Source: an uncultured Dehalococcoidia bacterium (GTDB taxonomy: Bacteria > Chloroflexota > Dehalococcoidia > Lucifugimonadales > UBA3495). From it: 64,000 bases of DNA. This document shows, one piece after another, positions 26,463 to 36,007 of the stretch. Below the pieces are notes generated by a model, which was given only the letters and a program-made list of their open reading frames with translations, searched no databases and was not told the DNA's origin. A program made the position numbers and the translations under genes. The stretch lies in assembly GCA_958295765.1 (NCBI GenBank), contig CATQHB010000002.1:2778091-2842090 (forward strand), given 5' to 3'. Position 1 is the first letter of the stretch. The number at the start of each line of letters is the position of its first letter.

Positions 26463-27974
26463 ATGACCCAAACCGCAACTTTACAATATGACCTGCTCAT
26501 CAATGACCAGTGGCGGCCGGCCGCCGGCGGCGATTATTTTGACGTGGAAAACCCGGCCAACGGCGCAACCGTGGCGCGGATGGCTAACGCCGGCCCGGCG
26601 GACGTGGCGGCGGCCATTGCCGCGGCGGAGGATGCCTTCCGGTACGGCCCCTGGGCTACGATGCCCGACGCCGACCGGGGCCGGATTCTCTGGCGCATAG
26701 CCGACCTGGTAGAGGAGCGCAAGATGGAACTGGGCCGGCTGGAGTCCATTTCCAACGGGCGGCCCATTTCCGAAACTTCCTCGCAAATGCTGGTGGTCGC
26801 CAGCTACTTCCGCTACTTTGCCGGTTTCTGCGACAAAATCCAGGGTTCCACCGTCCCCACCGACCGGGGCCACCTCAACTACACGGTGCGGGTGCCGTTG
26901 GGCGTGGTGGGCCAGCTTACCCCCTGGAACCATCCGTTGATGATTGCCTCCAAGAAACTGGCGCCGGCCCTGGCCGCCGGCTGTACCATCGTCCTCAAGC
27001 CCTCCGAGTGGGCGCCCCTGACCCCTACGGAAATCGGCAACATCGCCCTGGAGGCCGGGCTGCCGCCGGGGGTGTTGAACATCGTCAACGGCTTTGGCCC
27101 CACCGCCGGCCAGGCCCTGGCCTCCGACCCGCGCCTGGGCAAGCTGGACCTGACCGGCGGCACCGAGACCGGCCGGGCGGTGGCCCAGGCCGCCGGCCGC
27201 AACCTGACACCCCTGCAAGCCGAACTGGGCGGCAAGGCTCCGGTCATCGTTTTCGACGACGCCAACCTGGAGGATGCGGTCAACGGCTGTGCCTTTGCCT
27301 CTTTCGTGGCCTCCGGGCAGACCTGCATCCAGGGTTCCCGCGCCGTAGTGCATCGCTCTATCTACGACCAATTCGTGGCGCAACTGGCGGAAAAGGTGTC
27401 CACCATCCGCATCGGCGACCCGACGGACTTTCAGACCCAAATGGGGCCGGTGGTATCCAAACCCTCCTATGACCGGATTCTGAAGTACGTGCAGGTTGCC
27501 CAGGATGAGGGGGCGCGGGTGGCCTGGGGCGGCAAGCACCCGGCGGGGGCGGCGTATGCGGACGGGTACTTTATCGAACCGACGGTGCTGGCCGACGTGC
27601 GCCCGAAAATGACGGTGGCTCAGGAGGAAATCTTTGGCCCGGTAGTTTGCGTCATTCCCTTTGATACCGAGGACGAGGCCGTTGCTATCGCCAACGATAT
27701 TCCCTACGGATTGGGCTGTTCGATCTGGACCCGGGACGTGGCCCGCGCCCACCGGGTAGCTCGCGAGGTGGTGGCCGGGATAATCTGGATTAACGACCAC
27801 CACCGGCTGCACCCGGCCATACCCTGGGGCGGTTTCAAGGACAGCGGCTACGGGCGGGAGGGCAGCTTTGACTTCATCCACGAATACACCGCGCCCAAAT
27901 ACGTCTGCGTCCGGGTAGAACCCCAAGGCTTTGACTGGTACGCCACCACCGGGCCGGGGCAACGGCTGAATTAG
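26463..27974 (+). CDS. Aldehyde dehydrogenase (NAD(P)-dependent)
   Basis: 503 residues from the ATG after AGGAGAG. Complete ALDH signature set: oxyanion Asn156 in PWNHP, general base Glu254 in QAELGGKAP, nucleophile Cys288 in GQTCIQGS, and the cofactor-loop KLDLTGGTETGR. It oxidises an aldehyde to a carboxylate in the cytoplasm. Close in type to betaine-/hydroxymuconic-semialdehyde dehydrogenases, but specificity cannot be set from sequence. No clear operon partner. Confidence 0.95.
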   Translation: MTQTATLQYDLLINDQWRPAAGGDYFDVENPANGATVARMANAGPADVAAAIAAAEDAFRYGPWATMPDADRGRILWRIADLVEERKMELGRLESISNGRPISETSSQMLVVASYFRYFAGFCDKIQGSTVPTDRGHLNYTVRVPLGVVGQLTPWNHPLMIASKKLAPALAAGCTIVLKPSEWAPLTPTEIGNIALEAGLPPGVLNIVNGFGPTAGQALASDPRLGKLDLTGGTETGRAVAQAAGRNLTPLQAELGGKAPVIVFDDANLEDAVNGCAFASFVASGQTCIQGSRAVVHRSIYDQFVAQLAEKVSTIRIGDPTDFQTQMGPVVSKPSYDRILKYVQVAQDEGARVAWGGKHPAGAAYADGYFIEPTVLADVRPKMTVAQEEIFGPVVCVIPFDTEDEAVAIANDIPYGLGCSIWTRDVARAHRVAREVVAGIIWINDHHRLHPAIPWGGFKDSGYGREGSFDFIHEYTAPKYVCVRVEPQGFDWYATTGPGQRLN

Positions 27975-28038
27975 GTTTTGGGCCGGGGGATTACCTGAGG
28001 CTCCCCGGCCCATTATCGGCTATAGCAGCGCGGTTGAA

Positions 28039-28488
28039 TCAGGGAATTGCGGTGGGGGCCGATTGGGTGGACTTGCTGCGAATCCCCTCCCGGTGTTCCG
28101 TATCGTCAAAGGCAGCCACCTCTACCTGTAAATCCTCGGCGGCGCTGAGGGCGTAATTCAGCTTTTCCACACCGATTACGTCCCCCCGCTTATCCCTGAT
28201 GAGATTCACGCCATACCCGGTATCCGCGCAAGCGTACTGTTCTGCCGGGTCGCCGAACCAAACGGTGAGAGAACGGCCGGCCTGGTCATAATGGACTTTT
28301 ACCCGCCAGTCATTGAGACTTATCCGGGAAAAACCGAAATACTCAAAGCCGATGGATTCCCCCTGCCGGTTCAGGGAGATGACCAAATCCGCGTCGGTGT
28401 CGGTGCAAACGTCCTCATCCCTGGGGTCGCCCCAACAAGCCCACAGCGTACCGCCCACGGAATTGCCGGAAACCTTTACCTGGGCCAT
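28039..28488 (-). CDS. Protein with two DUF2283-like repeats
   Basis: 149 residues. Two internally homologous units: residues about 13-54 (GTLWACWGDPRDEDVCTDTD ... GESIGFEYFGFS) and about 70-112 (RSLTVWFGDPAEQYACADTG ... GDVIGVEKLNYA). Each resembles DUF2283 (L-V-F-G then D..G.ViGiE) and each carries a cysteine in a WGDP/FGDP-x6-C loop. Function unknown. Single-copy DUF2283 proteins are common small proteins near toxin genes; the fused duplicate is unusual. Confidence 0.65.
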   Translation of the reverse strand: MAQVKVSGNSVGGTLWACWGDPRDEDVCTDTDADLVISLNRQGESIGFEYFGFSRISLNDWRVKVHYDQAGRSLTVWFGDPAEQYACADTGYGVNLIRDKRGDVIGVEKLNYALSAAEDLQVEVAAFDDTEHREGIRSKSTQSAPTAIP

Positions 28489-28594
28489 ATTCGTTCACCT
28501 GCCTTGATATAATCGACATAATCAGCCGGAAAAGCGCTTATCAAACATCGGCTATCCCGGTAAGCAACTGTAACACGGTTTGCCGGAATTTCTC

Positions 28595-28760
28595 AGGTCA
28601 AGCACGTCTTAACCAGGGCAACCCAGGCAATCAAGAGCACCGTCGTTCCGGCGAAAGCCGGAATCCAGGAAATCCTCGGGGAAAGAGCGAACCGGCTACC
28701 GAGGTTTCTGGATTCCGGCTTTCGCCGGAACGACGGTTGCTTATGCTGTAATCGTCTTGG
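28595..28760. repeat. Family B composite palindrome
   Basis: Outer left end CACGTCTTAACCAGGGCAACC, arms CGTTCCGGCGAAAGCCGGAA (28643 on) and TTCCGGCTTTCGCCGGAACG (to about 28734), followed by GGTTGCTTATGCTGTAAT. Non-coding. Confidence 0.85.
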
Positions 28761-28806
28761 CAAGGTATCCGGGCCGGTTGCCCTCCGGGTACGCCCCCCA
28801 TTTGTT

Positions 28807-28984
28807 GGCATTACCACCGGGTAGGGGCGGGTTTGTAACCCGCCCTGGCTCAGGGGCAGGAATATGGCGGCTATGGCATACCCGTTTTCCGGCGCTTTCC
28901 TGCCGTTGAACGCCAGGGCGGGTTATAAACCCGCCCCTACCATCCATTGTACCACCGGAGCCGGGCCGGGTAGGGAATACCCGG
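28807..28984. mobile_element. Family C element with decayed termini
   Basis: Inner arms GTAGGGGCGGGTTTGTAACC and GGGTTATAAACCCGCCCC are intact, but the outer GGTATTCTCAAC termini are reduced to GGCATTACC at the left and GGGAATACCC at the right. An older copy. Confidence 0.7.
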
Positions 28985-29067
28985 AAATGTTGCCACCCCC
29001 CGCGCCCCCCGTCTCTGTGTTAAAATATCCCTTGTCAACTCTAAACCAACTTGCCGGGAGGATTGTT

Positions 29068-29712
29068 ATGCCCCTGCACTATGACGGCGAAGTTCGCATT
29101 GCGAAAATCAACATGGGCCCCTTTGACAACAACGGCTATATCGTTAGCTGCCCGGAGACCAACGAGGGCGTCATTATTGACACGCCCGCCGAACCGGAAA
29201 AGCTGCTGGACGCCATCGGCGACGTGCAGATAAAGGCCATCCTGATAACCCACAAGCACCAGGACCACCTGCTGGGCTTTGCCGAAATCACCGGCGCAGT
29301 GCCGGCCCCGGTGGCGGTGGGCGCCAATGACGTGGACGGCCTGCCCCGGACGCCGGAACTGGAATTGCAGGACGGCGATACCATCAAGTTCGGCAACCAG
29401 GAAATCCGGGTGCTGGACACGCCGGGCCATACCGAGGGCGCCGCCTGCTACCTGGTGGGCAAGCACCTCTTTTCCGGCGACACCCTGTTCCCCGGCGGCC
29501 CCGGCAAGTCCCGCAGCCCGGAGGCCCTGCGCCAACTGCTGGACAGCATCAGCCGCAAGCTGCTGACCCTGCCCGACGATACCGCCGTTTATGCCGGCCA
29601 TGGTGAAACGGATACCACCATCGGCGAGGCCCGCCGCCGCTACCAGGTCTTTACCTCCAAAACCCACGCGGATGACCTTTTCGGCGACATCGACTGGCTG
29701 TCAACCGAGTAA
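29068..29712 (+). CDS. MBL-fold (glyoxalase II-like) metallo-hydrolase
   Basis: 214 residues from the ATG after GGGAGGA. Metal motif THKHQDH (His62, His64, Asp66, His67), then DTPGHTEGAACYL, the FSGDTLFPGG aspartate and YAGHGE for the last histidine, all in glyoxalase II order. Binds two zinc/iron ions and hydrolyses a thioester or similar ester. Without the glyoxalase II C-terminal domain its substrate is open. Cytoplasmic; no operon partner. Confidence 0.93.
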   Translation: MPLHYDGEVRIAKINMGPFDNNGYIVSCPETNEGVIIDTPAEPEKLLDAIGDVQIKAILITHKHQDHLLGFAEITGAVPAPVAVGANDVDGLPRTPELELQDGDTIKFGNQEIRVLDTPGHTEGAACYLVGKHLFSGDTLFPGGPGKSRSPEALRQLLDSISRKLLTLPDDTAVYAGHGETDTTIGEARRRYQVFTSKTHADDLFGDIDWLSTE

Positions 29713-29724
29713 CCGGGCTTAAAA

Positions 29725-29818
29725 ACATGGATATACAGGATTTACAGGATAATTTTTTGTTTGTGCCGGAAAATCGGCGCAAGAAACAGCTAATCCTGTA
29801 AATCCTGTATATCCATGT
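29725..29818. repeat. Family D perfect 26-bp inverted repeat
   Basis: Left arm ACATGGATATACAGGATTTA and its exact 26-bp complement ending ATATCCATGT bracket a 42-base loop. Between two co-directional genes, ending about 20 bases before the M16 peptidase start, so it may separate their transcription. Confidence 0.85.
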
Positions 29819-29841
29819 CTGAATAAAAAATCGAGGTGATG

Positions 29842-31119
29842 ATGTACCAACGCACCGTCCTGGATAACCAACTCCGCGTCCTGACTGCCGCGATGCCCCA
29901 TTCCACTTCCGTATCTATGACCATTTCCGTGGGCGCCGGTTCCCGCTACGAACCCGACGCGTTGGCCGGCCTGTCCCACTTCCTGGAGCATCTGCCCTTC
30001 AAGGGTACGGAAAGCTGGCCCACCGCCCGCTCGGTCAGCGAGGCCATTGAGGGTGTGGGCGGCGTGATGAACGCCAGCACCGACCGGGAAATAACCGTTT
30101 TCTGGTGCAAGGTGGCCCGCCTGCACTTCCGCCAGGCCTTTGCCGTCCTGCTGGATATGCTGCTCAACCCCCTGCTGGACCCGGAGGAGATGGAAAAGGA
30201 GCGGGAGGTTATTCAGGAGGAACTGCGGATGACCTACGATTACCCGTCCCACCGGGTTGACCTGCTGATTGACGAATTGCTCTGGCCGGAGCAAGCTATG
30301 GGCCGGGACGTGGGCGGCACCCCCGACTCGGTGAACCGGATTAGCGTGGCCGACGTGCGGGAGTATATGGAGCGCCAGTATAACCCGGCCAATACGGTAA
30401 TCGCCGTCGCCGGCAACGTGGACCATAACGAAGTGGTGGAACTCATCCGCCAGGCTACCGAGGACTGGTCGCCCGTCCCGTCCCTGGACTGGGAGCCGGT
30501 GGCCGATTACTACGCCGAGCATAACTGCGCCGGGCCGGTGGCGCGGGTGGAACAGAAACGCTCCGACCAGGCCCATATCTGCCTGGGGCTGCCCGGCATC
30601 TCCCTGACCGACCCGGACCGCTACGCCTTTCTGGCCCTGAACGGCATCCTGGGCGACGGCATGAGCAGCCGGCTGTTCCTGAACCTGCGGGAGCAGCAGG
30701 GCCTGGCCTATGACGTTGCCAGTTCCCTCAACCACTTCCGGGACTGCGGCTCCCTGGTGGTCTATTGCGGGGTAGAGCCGAAAAAGACCCGGGAAACGGT
30801 GCAGGCGGTGGTGGCGGAACTGGCCGGGATGCGCTGTCCGGTCCCGCTGCCGGAACTGAACAAGGCCAAGGAGTTTGCCAAGGGACGCCTGATGCTGCGG
30901 ATGGAGGATACCCGCGCCGTAGCCGCCTGGCTGGGCGCACAGGAGTTGCTGCTGGGGCGGATTGCTACCGTGGAGGAGATTGTGCAGGAAATTGACCGGG
31001 TTACCGCCGCCGACGTAACCCGCGTAGCCGAAAGGCTGATTGACCCGGGTCAGCTCCGGCTGGCCGTAGTAGGCCCCCACCGAAACGAAAAAACCCTGCA
31101 AAAACTACTGGCCTTCTAA
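29842..31119 (+). CDS. M16-family zinc peptidase (processing-peptidase-like)
   Basis: 425 residues; ATG at 29842 follows GAGGTGAT. The inverted zinc motif HFLEH (46-50) sits in GLSHFLEHLPFKGT, followed by the distal Glu region in PEEMEKEREVIQEEL. C-terminal half includes GDGMSSRLFLNLREQQGLAYDV, the R/Y substrate-binding segment typical of YmxG/PqqL-type and mitochondrial processing peptidases. Length fits a single two-domain half that dimerises. Likely cytoplasmic peptide degradation. No signal peptide. Confidence 0.93.
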   Translation: MYQRTVLDNQLRVLTAAMPHSTSVSMTISVGAGSRYEPDALAGLSHFLEHLPFKGTESWPTARSVSEAIEGVGGVMNASTDREITVFWCKVARLHFRQAFAVLLDMLLNPLLDPEEMEKEREVIQEELRMTYDYPSHRVDLLIDELLWPEQAMGRDVGGTPDSVNRISVADVREYMERQYNPANTVIAVAGNVDHNEVVELIRQATEDWSPVPSLDWEPVADYYAEHNCAGPVARVEQKRSDQAHICLGLPGISLTDPDRYAFLALNGILGDGMSSRLFLNLREQQGLAYDVASSLNHFRDCGSLVVYCGVEPKKTRETVQAVVAELAGMRCPVPLPELNKAKEFAKGRLMLRMEDTRAVAAWLGAQELLLGRIATVEEIVQEIDRVTAADVTRVAERLIDPGQLRLAVVGPHRNEKTLQKLLAF

Positions 31120-31140
31120 TCCCTTTTCCTAACCCTTAAC

Positions 31141-31218
31141 AAACATGGATATACAGGATAAACAGGATATTTTCTTGTCTTAAATCCCAAATCCTGTATA
31201 TCCTGTTAATCCATGTTT
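31141..31218. terminator. Family D hairpin between convergent genes
   Basis: AAACATGGATATACAGGATA and the complementary ATCCTGTTAATCCATGTTT arms (28 bp, two mismatches) flank a T-rich loop in the 104-bp gap between the convergent M16 and FAH genes. A bidirectional terminator is plausible. Confidence 0.6.
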
Positions 31219-31223
31219 AACCC

Positions 31224-32027
31224 CTAACCCGGACCGGAGGCGTCAAACTCGGCGATTACCGGGTTGCTCAGGACGCCGATGCCGGGGATGTCCACCTCAA
31301 CCGTGTCCCCCGGCTTGATGGCGCAGGTAACCCCGGTGGCCCCGGAAAATACCAGGTCGCCGGGCCGCAGCGTTACCTGCTGGCTGATGTAGCTGACAAT
31401 CTCCGGGAAGGTGAACAGCATATCCCGGGTATTGCACCGCTGGGCCTCCGCCCCGTTAATCCGCACCAGCAAATCCAGCCCCGTGGGATTAACCTCCGTC
31501 TCAATCCAGGGGCCGACGGGGGCAAAGGTATCGGCGCCCTTGGCCCGCCAGAAAGTCCAGTCATCCCGCTGCCAGGCCCGCTCGCTCACGTCATTGCCGC
31601 AGGTGTAGCCCAAAATAAACTGGCCGGCCCGCTCCGGGGAAATGCGCCGACAGGTCTTGCCGATAATGGCGACCGCCTCTCCCTCGTAATGCACCTCGCC
31701 GGCGGTATCCTTGGGGATGATTATCGGGTCATTAACGCCGGTCATCGCGTTGCGGCCCTTGCGCCAGGGCTGGGGATGTTGGGGAACCGGCGGGGCCTCC
31801 TGCCCGAACACCGAGCCGGCAAACTCCAGGTGGTCCAGGAAGTTCAGCCCCGGCCCCCATAGCTCCGTCGCCTCGGTAGGCGGCAGCAATTTCACTTCGG
31901 AAAGAGGATAGCGGGTATCGGTTATCCGAAACTTGGTATAGATACTTCCCCGTATTTCCGCTATCTCCTCATCAAACACCACGCCATAAGCGACGCGCCT
32001 ACCGGTACGGAATCGGGCAATTTTCAT
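31224..32027 (-). CDS. Fumarylacetoacetate hydrolase-family protein
   Basis: 267 residues. Metal-binding FAH core: HYEGEAVAIIGK (E-x-E), GYTCGNDVSERAWQRDD, KGADTFAPVGPWI and the terminal GDLVFSGATGVTCAIKPGDTVEVDI. Members hydrolyse C-C bonds of acylpyruvates or isomerise and decarboxylate aromatic-degradation intermediates (HpaG/MhpD-like). Substrate not determinable. It is a single gene with repeats upstream. Confidence 0.93.
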   Translation of the reverse strand: MKIARFRTGRRVAYGVVFDEEIAEIRGSIYTKFRITDTRYPLSEVKLLPPTEATELWGPGLNFLDHLEFAGSVFGQEAPPVPQHPQPWRKGRNAMTGVNDPIIIPKDTAGEVHYEGEAVAIIGKTCRRISPERAGQFILGYTCGNDVSERAWQRDDWTFWRAKGADTFAPVGPWIETEVNPTGLDLLVRINGAEAQRCNTRDMLFTFPEIVSYISQQVTLRPGDLVFSGATGVTCAIKPGDTVEVDIPGIGVLSNPVIAEFDASGPG

Positions 32028-32134
32028 CCAGGGCCTCCATAAGTACGGGGATAGCAGTACGGGAATGGACTAATCTACAACAGCCCGGCCTGCGGGTCAA
32101 GGGCATTGGGCGCTTTTCCGGGCCGGCGCAAAGC

Positions 32135-32213
32135 CAATACCGATAACAATGTCCGCTCATGGCAATATCCGCTCATAGTAATGTCCGCTCATGGTGAGCC
32201 TGTCGAACCACAA
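32135..32213. repeat. Family A left arms, iterated
   Basis: CCGCTCATGG, CCGCTCATAG and CCGCTCATGGTGAGCCTGTC occur in series (about 32152, 32168, 32187) with short spacers; no right arm follows before the next family B copy. It appears to be a decayed or slippage-expanded copy. Confidence 0.65.
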
Positions 32214-32224
32214 TCCCCAAGGTA

Positions 32225-32665
32225 ACCGTAGCATAAGCAACCGTCGTTCCGGCGAAAGCAGGAATCCAGAACCCTTTGTAGCCGGCCCATTCTTTTCCGG
32301 GGGATTTCCTGGATTCCGGCTTTCGCCGGAACGACGGTTGTTTGGGTTGAGTTGCCCTAGTCAAGGGGCGATTGCCTTGTTCCGGGCCGGCGCCAAATCT
32401 ACGCCAATAACAAAATCCGCTCATGGTGAGCTTGTCGAACCATCCGCCCATATTCGGCGATTCCTCTTTTCGTCCTTCGACAAGCTCAGGATGAGCGGGG
32501 TTAGATTAGCCGGGCAATCGCATCTTAACTATGGCAACCCAAGCAACCGTCATTCCAAGCAACCGTCGTTCCGGCGAAAGCCGGAATCCAGGAAATCCTA
32601 CCGGAAAAGAGCGTGCCGGTTGCAGAACATTCTGGATTCCGGCTTTCGCCGGAACGACGGGTTAT
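32225..32665. repeat. Two family B palindromes flanking a family A element
   Basis: Family B copy one has arms at about 32242-32262 and 32317-32338; copy two at about 32566-32586 and 32637-32660, with outer end GGCAATCGCATCTTAACTAT at 32513. Between them a complete family A pair lies at 32419-32498. The 730-bp gap 32028-32758 holds no gene. Confidence 0.85.
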
Positions 32666-32758
32666 AGCCCTCTAACCGCCACCCCTCGGTGGTGAAACTC
32701 CCCCCGGTAAGGTACAATACCCGCAACCTACCCCATTACCACAAAACGGGACATAACT

Positions 32759-33766
32759 ATGAAATTAGGCTTTTTTGTTACCAACCAGTACCTTCCCGGC
32801 GAGTCGATGCCCGGGAAAATTGCGGAGAGCGTTGAGCAGGTGCGGGCGGCCCGGGATGCCGGGTTTGACCTGATTTGCACCGGCCAGCATTACCTGGCCG
32901 CCCCGTACCAGATGAGCGCCAGCTTTCCCCTGCTGGCCCGGCTGGCGGCGGAGTCCGGGGATATGGAGGTGGCCGCCACCGTGGTGCTGGCCCCGCTGCA
33001 TAACCCGGTGGAACTGGCGGAGAGCGTCGCCACGATGGACGCCATCTGCGACGGCCGCTTTATTTTCGGCGTGGGTCTAGGCTACCGGGATGAGGAATAT
33101 ACCGCCTTTGGCATTGCGCGGGGCGAGCGGGTAGCCCGCCTGCGGGAGTCCCTGGAGGTGATGAAACTCCTCTGGACTCAGGAGGAAGTAGAGTTCGAGG
33201 GCCGCTATTACCGGGTGCCCCGGGTCTCCCCGGCCACCCGCCCGGTGCAGCAGCCTCATCCGCCCATCTGGGTCGCCGCCAACAATGACGCCGCCATCCG
33301 CCGCGCCGCCCGCTGGGGCCTGCCCTGGCTGGTCAATCCCCATGCTACTGTGGCAATGGTGGCCCACCAGTGGGCCGGCTACCAGGCCGCTTTGGAGGGC
33401 GCCGGCCAGCCTACCCCGGACGCCCTGCCGATGATGCGGGAGTTGTACGTGGCCCCGGACCGGGAGACGGCCCTGGTAGAAAGCGAACCCTATCTTGCCC
33501 CCAAGTACGCCGCCTACGCCGCCTGGGGTCAGGACAAAGCCCTGCCCGGCGAGGAAAGTTTTTCCGTCCCCTACCAGGAACTGGCCAGGGACCGCTTTCT
33601 GCTGGGTTCCCCGGCGGACGTGGCCGGGGAAATCCGGCGGTACGAGCAGGAACTGGGCGTCAACTACCTGATTTTCCGAATGAATTGGCCGGGAATGTCC
33701 CAGGAACAAACCCTGCGCCAGATTGAGCTGATGGGACAGGAAGTAATACCGCAAGTCAAAGGGTAG
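32759..33766 (+). CDS. LLM-class flavin-dependent oxidoreductase
   Basis: 335 residues. MKLGFFVTNQYLPGESMPGK opens the luciferase TIM barrel; TGQHYLAAPY (His44), VVLAPLHNPVELAESVATMDAICDGRFIFGVGLGYRDEEY and the C-terminal FLLGSPADVAGEIRRYEQELG are family hallmarks. It probably uses FMNH2 or F420H2. Distinct from the 667-1800 protein (different length and few shared loops). Substrate unknown; single gene, convergent with the ABC exporter. Confidence 0.92.
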   Translation: MKLGFFVTNQYLPGESMPGKIAESVEQVRAARDAGFDLICTGQHYLAAPYQMSASFPLLARLAAESGDMEVAATVVLAPLHNPVELAESVATMDAICDGRFIFGVGLGYRDEEYTAFGIARGERVARLRESLEVMKLLWTQEEVEFEGRYYRVPRVSPATRPVQQPHPPIWVAANNDAAIRRAARWGLPWLVNPHATVAMVAHQWAGYQAALEGAGQPTPDALPMMRELYVAPDRETALVESEPYLAPKYAAYAAWGQDKALPGEESFSVPYQELARDRFLLGSPADVAGEIRRYEQELGVNYLIFRMNWPGMSQEQTLRQIELMGQEVIPQVKG

Positions 33767-33866
33767 GGTAGCAAAGGGCAGGAGCGGTTTTCTTGCCACT
33801 AAAGGACACGATTAGCCAATAAATTATTCGCGCCCCTTCGTGTCCCTTCATGGATAAAAACGCCCC

Positions 33867-35837
33867 CTACGCCAAAGCCCCGGCCTCGGAATCGGAATAG
33901 ACGATGTTGCCGTCGGTCATTACCACCCCGTCCTCACAGTAGCACTCCACCTGCCCGCCCTCGAACTGCTCCTCGTACAGCCGGGCGTAGAGGCCGCCCC
34001 TAGCCAGCAGTTCGGTATGGGCGCCCTGCTCCACCAGATGCCCCTGGTCAATCACGTAGATAACGTCGGCGGCGATGATGGTGGAAAGCCGGTGGGCAAT
34101 GGCGACGGTGGTGCGGCCCCGCATCAGCGGTTCCAGCGCCGACTGCACGTAACGCTCGCTGGCGGTGTCCAGGGCCGAGGTTGCCTCGTCCAGGATCAGC
34201 AGCCGGGGTTGGTGCAGGATGACCCGGGCGATGGACAGCCGTTGCCGCTCCCCGCCGGACAGCCGGTAGCCCCGCTCGCCCACCACCGTGTCATACCCGT
34301 CGGGGAATTGGATAATCCGGTCGTGGATGTAAGCGGCGGTGGCGGCGGCCTCCAGTTCCTCCCGGCTGGCCCGGGGATTGCCGTACAGCAGGTTGTCCCG
34401 GATGGTGGCGTGAAACAGGTAGCTTTCCTGGGTTACGTAGCCGATCAGCCCGGCCAGGGAGGTCAACTTAATCCGCCGCACGTCCACCCCGTCAATGCTG
34501 ATGCTGCCTTCGGTAGCATCGTACAGCCGGGGAATCAGGTAGGATATGGTAGTCTTGCCGGCGCCGCTGGGGCCGACAAAGGCGGCAAGCTGGCCGGGCC
34601 GGATGTCGAAACTTACGTCGTCCAGCGCCCAACGGGTTTCCGCATCTGTCGGGCCGCCGGATTCCGCGCCGTTGGAACCGGTAGCCGGGGAACCGTTGGC
34701 CCAGGCCGGTTCCGGCGGATTGCCCTGGGGCAGACTCACTTCCCGGTGGGCCGCGTAATTTACCCGCACCGAGTCAAACTTAATCGCCCCGGCCACCTGC
34801 TCCGGCGCCAGTTCGATGGCGTCGGGAGCGTCGACGATTTCCGCCGGGATGTCCAGGTAGCCAAAGATGCGCTCGAACAGGGCCATAGAGGCTTGCAGTT
34901 CCACCGAGACCTCCAGCAACCGCCCTATGGGGAAGTAGAGCCGGCTTTGCAGGGTGGTGAAGGCGACGATGGTGCCGGGGGACAAGGCGTTGGCGCCGCC
35001 CCCGGTCAGCAGATAGCCGGCCAGCAGGTAGATGACCACCGGCGACAGGGAAAAGAAAATCTGCATCAGGGTAAAGAAGGATTGGCCGGTCATCTGCTGC
35101 CGGATTACCAGGTCGGAGAGTTTCTGATTCTCCTGGTGGAACCGTTCAATCTCCCGGCTCTGCCGCCCGAACAGTTTTGCCAGCATAATGCCGGAAATGG
35201 ACAGGGTTTCCTGGGTGATGGCCGTTACTTCGGCGGTGGACTGCTGGGTTTCCGCCGCCACTGCCCGCCGCTTGGCGCCCACCAGCTTGCTGAGCAGGAA
35301 AAAGAAGGGCGCCGTCCCCACCGCTACGATAGTCAGTTCCCAGGACAGCACCAGCATGGCAATCAAGGTGCTGATGAGGATGACCGTGTTGGACAGGACG
35401 TCGGAGACGGTGTTGGTAACGACCCGCTGCACGCCGCCCACGTCATTGGCGACCCTGGACTGGATTTCCCCGGTGCGGGTGCCGGTGAAAAAGCCCAGCG
35501 ACAGGCTTTGCAGGTGGCGGTACAGCGTATCCCGCAGGTCCCGCATCACCCGCTGCCCCACCTGGTTGGTCAGGAAGGTCTGGACGATGCCCAGGCCGCC
35601 GGTAACGACCGTAATGGCCGCCATTATCCCGCCCAGCAGCCACAGCAGGTTGAGGTTCGGCCCTCCTTCCGGGAATAGGGCCGAGTCGAACACCACCTGA
35701 ATCAGCACCGGGTTGACCACGCCCAACCCGGCGGTAACCAGAATCAGCAGCCCCACCGCCGTAACCCGCCCGCTATAAGGACGAAAGGCGGCCACAATCC
35801 GGGGCGTAAGCCGGGAGGGTTGCGCGTCATTAGCCAT
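33867..35837 (-). CDS. ABC exporter (fused permease and ATPase)
   Basis: 656 residues: six-helix type 1 exporter domain (about 1-330, with the QVGQRVMRDLRDTLYRHLQSL coupling region) and an ATPase with Walker A GPSGAGKTT, signature LSGGERQRLS, Walker B LLILDEATSALD and the switch IAHRLSTI. An unusual 40-residue insertion rich in G/P/N/S lies between the strand VRVNYAAHREVSL and WALDDVSF. A 30-residue acidic tail follows the ATPase. It would act as a homo- or heterodimer exporting lipid, peptide or drug substrates. Confidence 0.93.
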   Translation of the reverse strand: MANDAQPSRLTPRIVAAFRPYSGRVTAVGLLILVTAGLGVVNPVLIQVVFDSALFPEGGPNLNLLWLLGGIMAAITVVTGGLGIVQTFLTNQVGQRVMRDLRDTLYRHLQSLSLGFFTGTRTGEIQSRVANDVGGVQRVVTNTVSDVLSNTVILISTLIAMLVLSWELTIVAVGTAPFFFLLSKLVGAKRRAVAAETQQSTAEVTAITQETLSISGIMLAKLFGRQSREIERFHQENQKLSDLVIRQQMTGQSFFTLMQIFFSLSPVVIYLLAGYLLTGGGANALSPGTIVAFTTLQSRLYFPIGRLLEVSVELQASMALFERIFGYLDIPAEIVDAPDAIELAPEQVAGAIKFDSVRVNYAAHREVSLPQGNPPEPAWANGSPATGSNGAESGGPTDAETRWALDDVSFDIRPGQLAAFVGPSGAGKTTISYLIPRLYDATEGSISIDGVDVRRIKLTSLAGLIGYVTQESYLFHATIRDNLLYGNPRASREELEAAATAAYIHDRIIQFPDGYDTVVGERGYRLSGGERQRLSIARVILHQPRLLILDEATSALDTASERYVQSALEPLMRGRTTVAIAHRLSTIIAADVIYVIDQGHLVEQGAHTELLARGGLYARLYEEQFEGGQVECYCEDGVVMTDGNIVYSDSEAGALA

Positions 35838-36007
35838 AGGGATAATTTACTACACAAACCGCCTACGGGAAAGTCCGGCGCGGCGGTAGCTGCCGGCGCC
35901 GGAAGGGCCGGCAGCAATCTCAAACCAATTTACTGACAGTTGCCGGTAGCGCCACCCACCCCGGATGATGTATATGATATTGCAAACACCGGGGAGATGA
36001 TGATAAG

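Noticed and set aside
26481-28013. Minus-strand frame of 510 residues opposite the aldehyde dehydrogenase
   Set aside because: Composition (Gly, His, Val, Gln-rich) is that of antisense frames in high-GC genes, while the plus strand encodes a complete ALDH with catalytic residues.
34017-35678. Plus-strand frame of 553 residues opposite the ABC exporter
   Set aside because: Antisense shadow; the minus strand has Walker A, signature and Walker B motifs.
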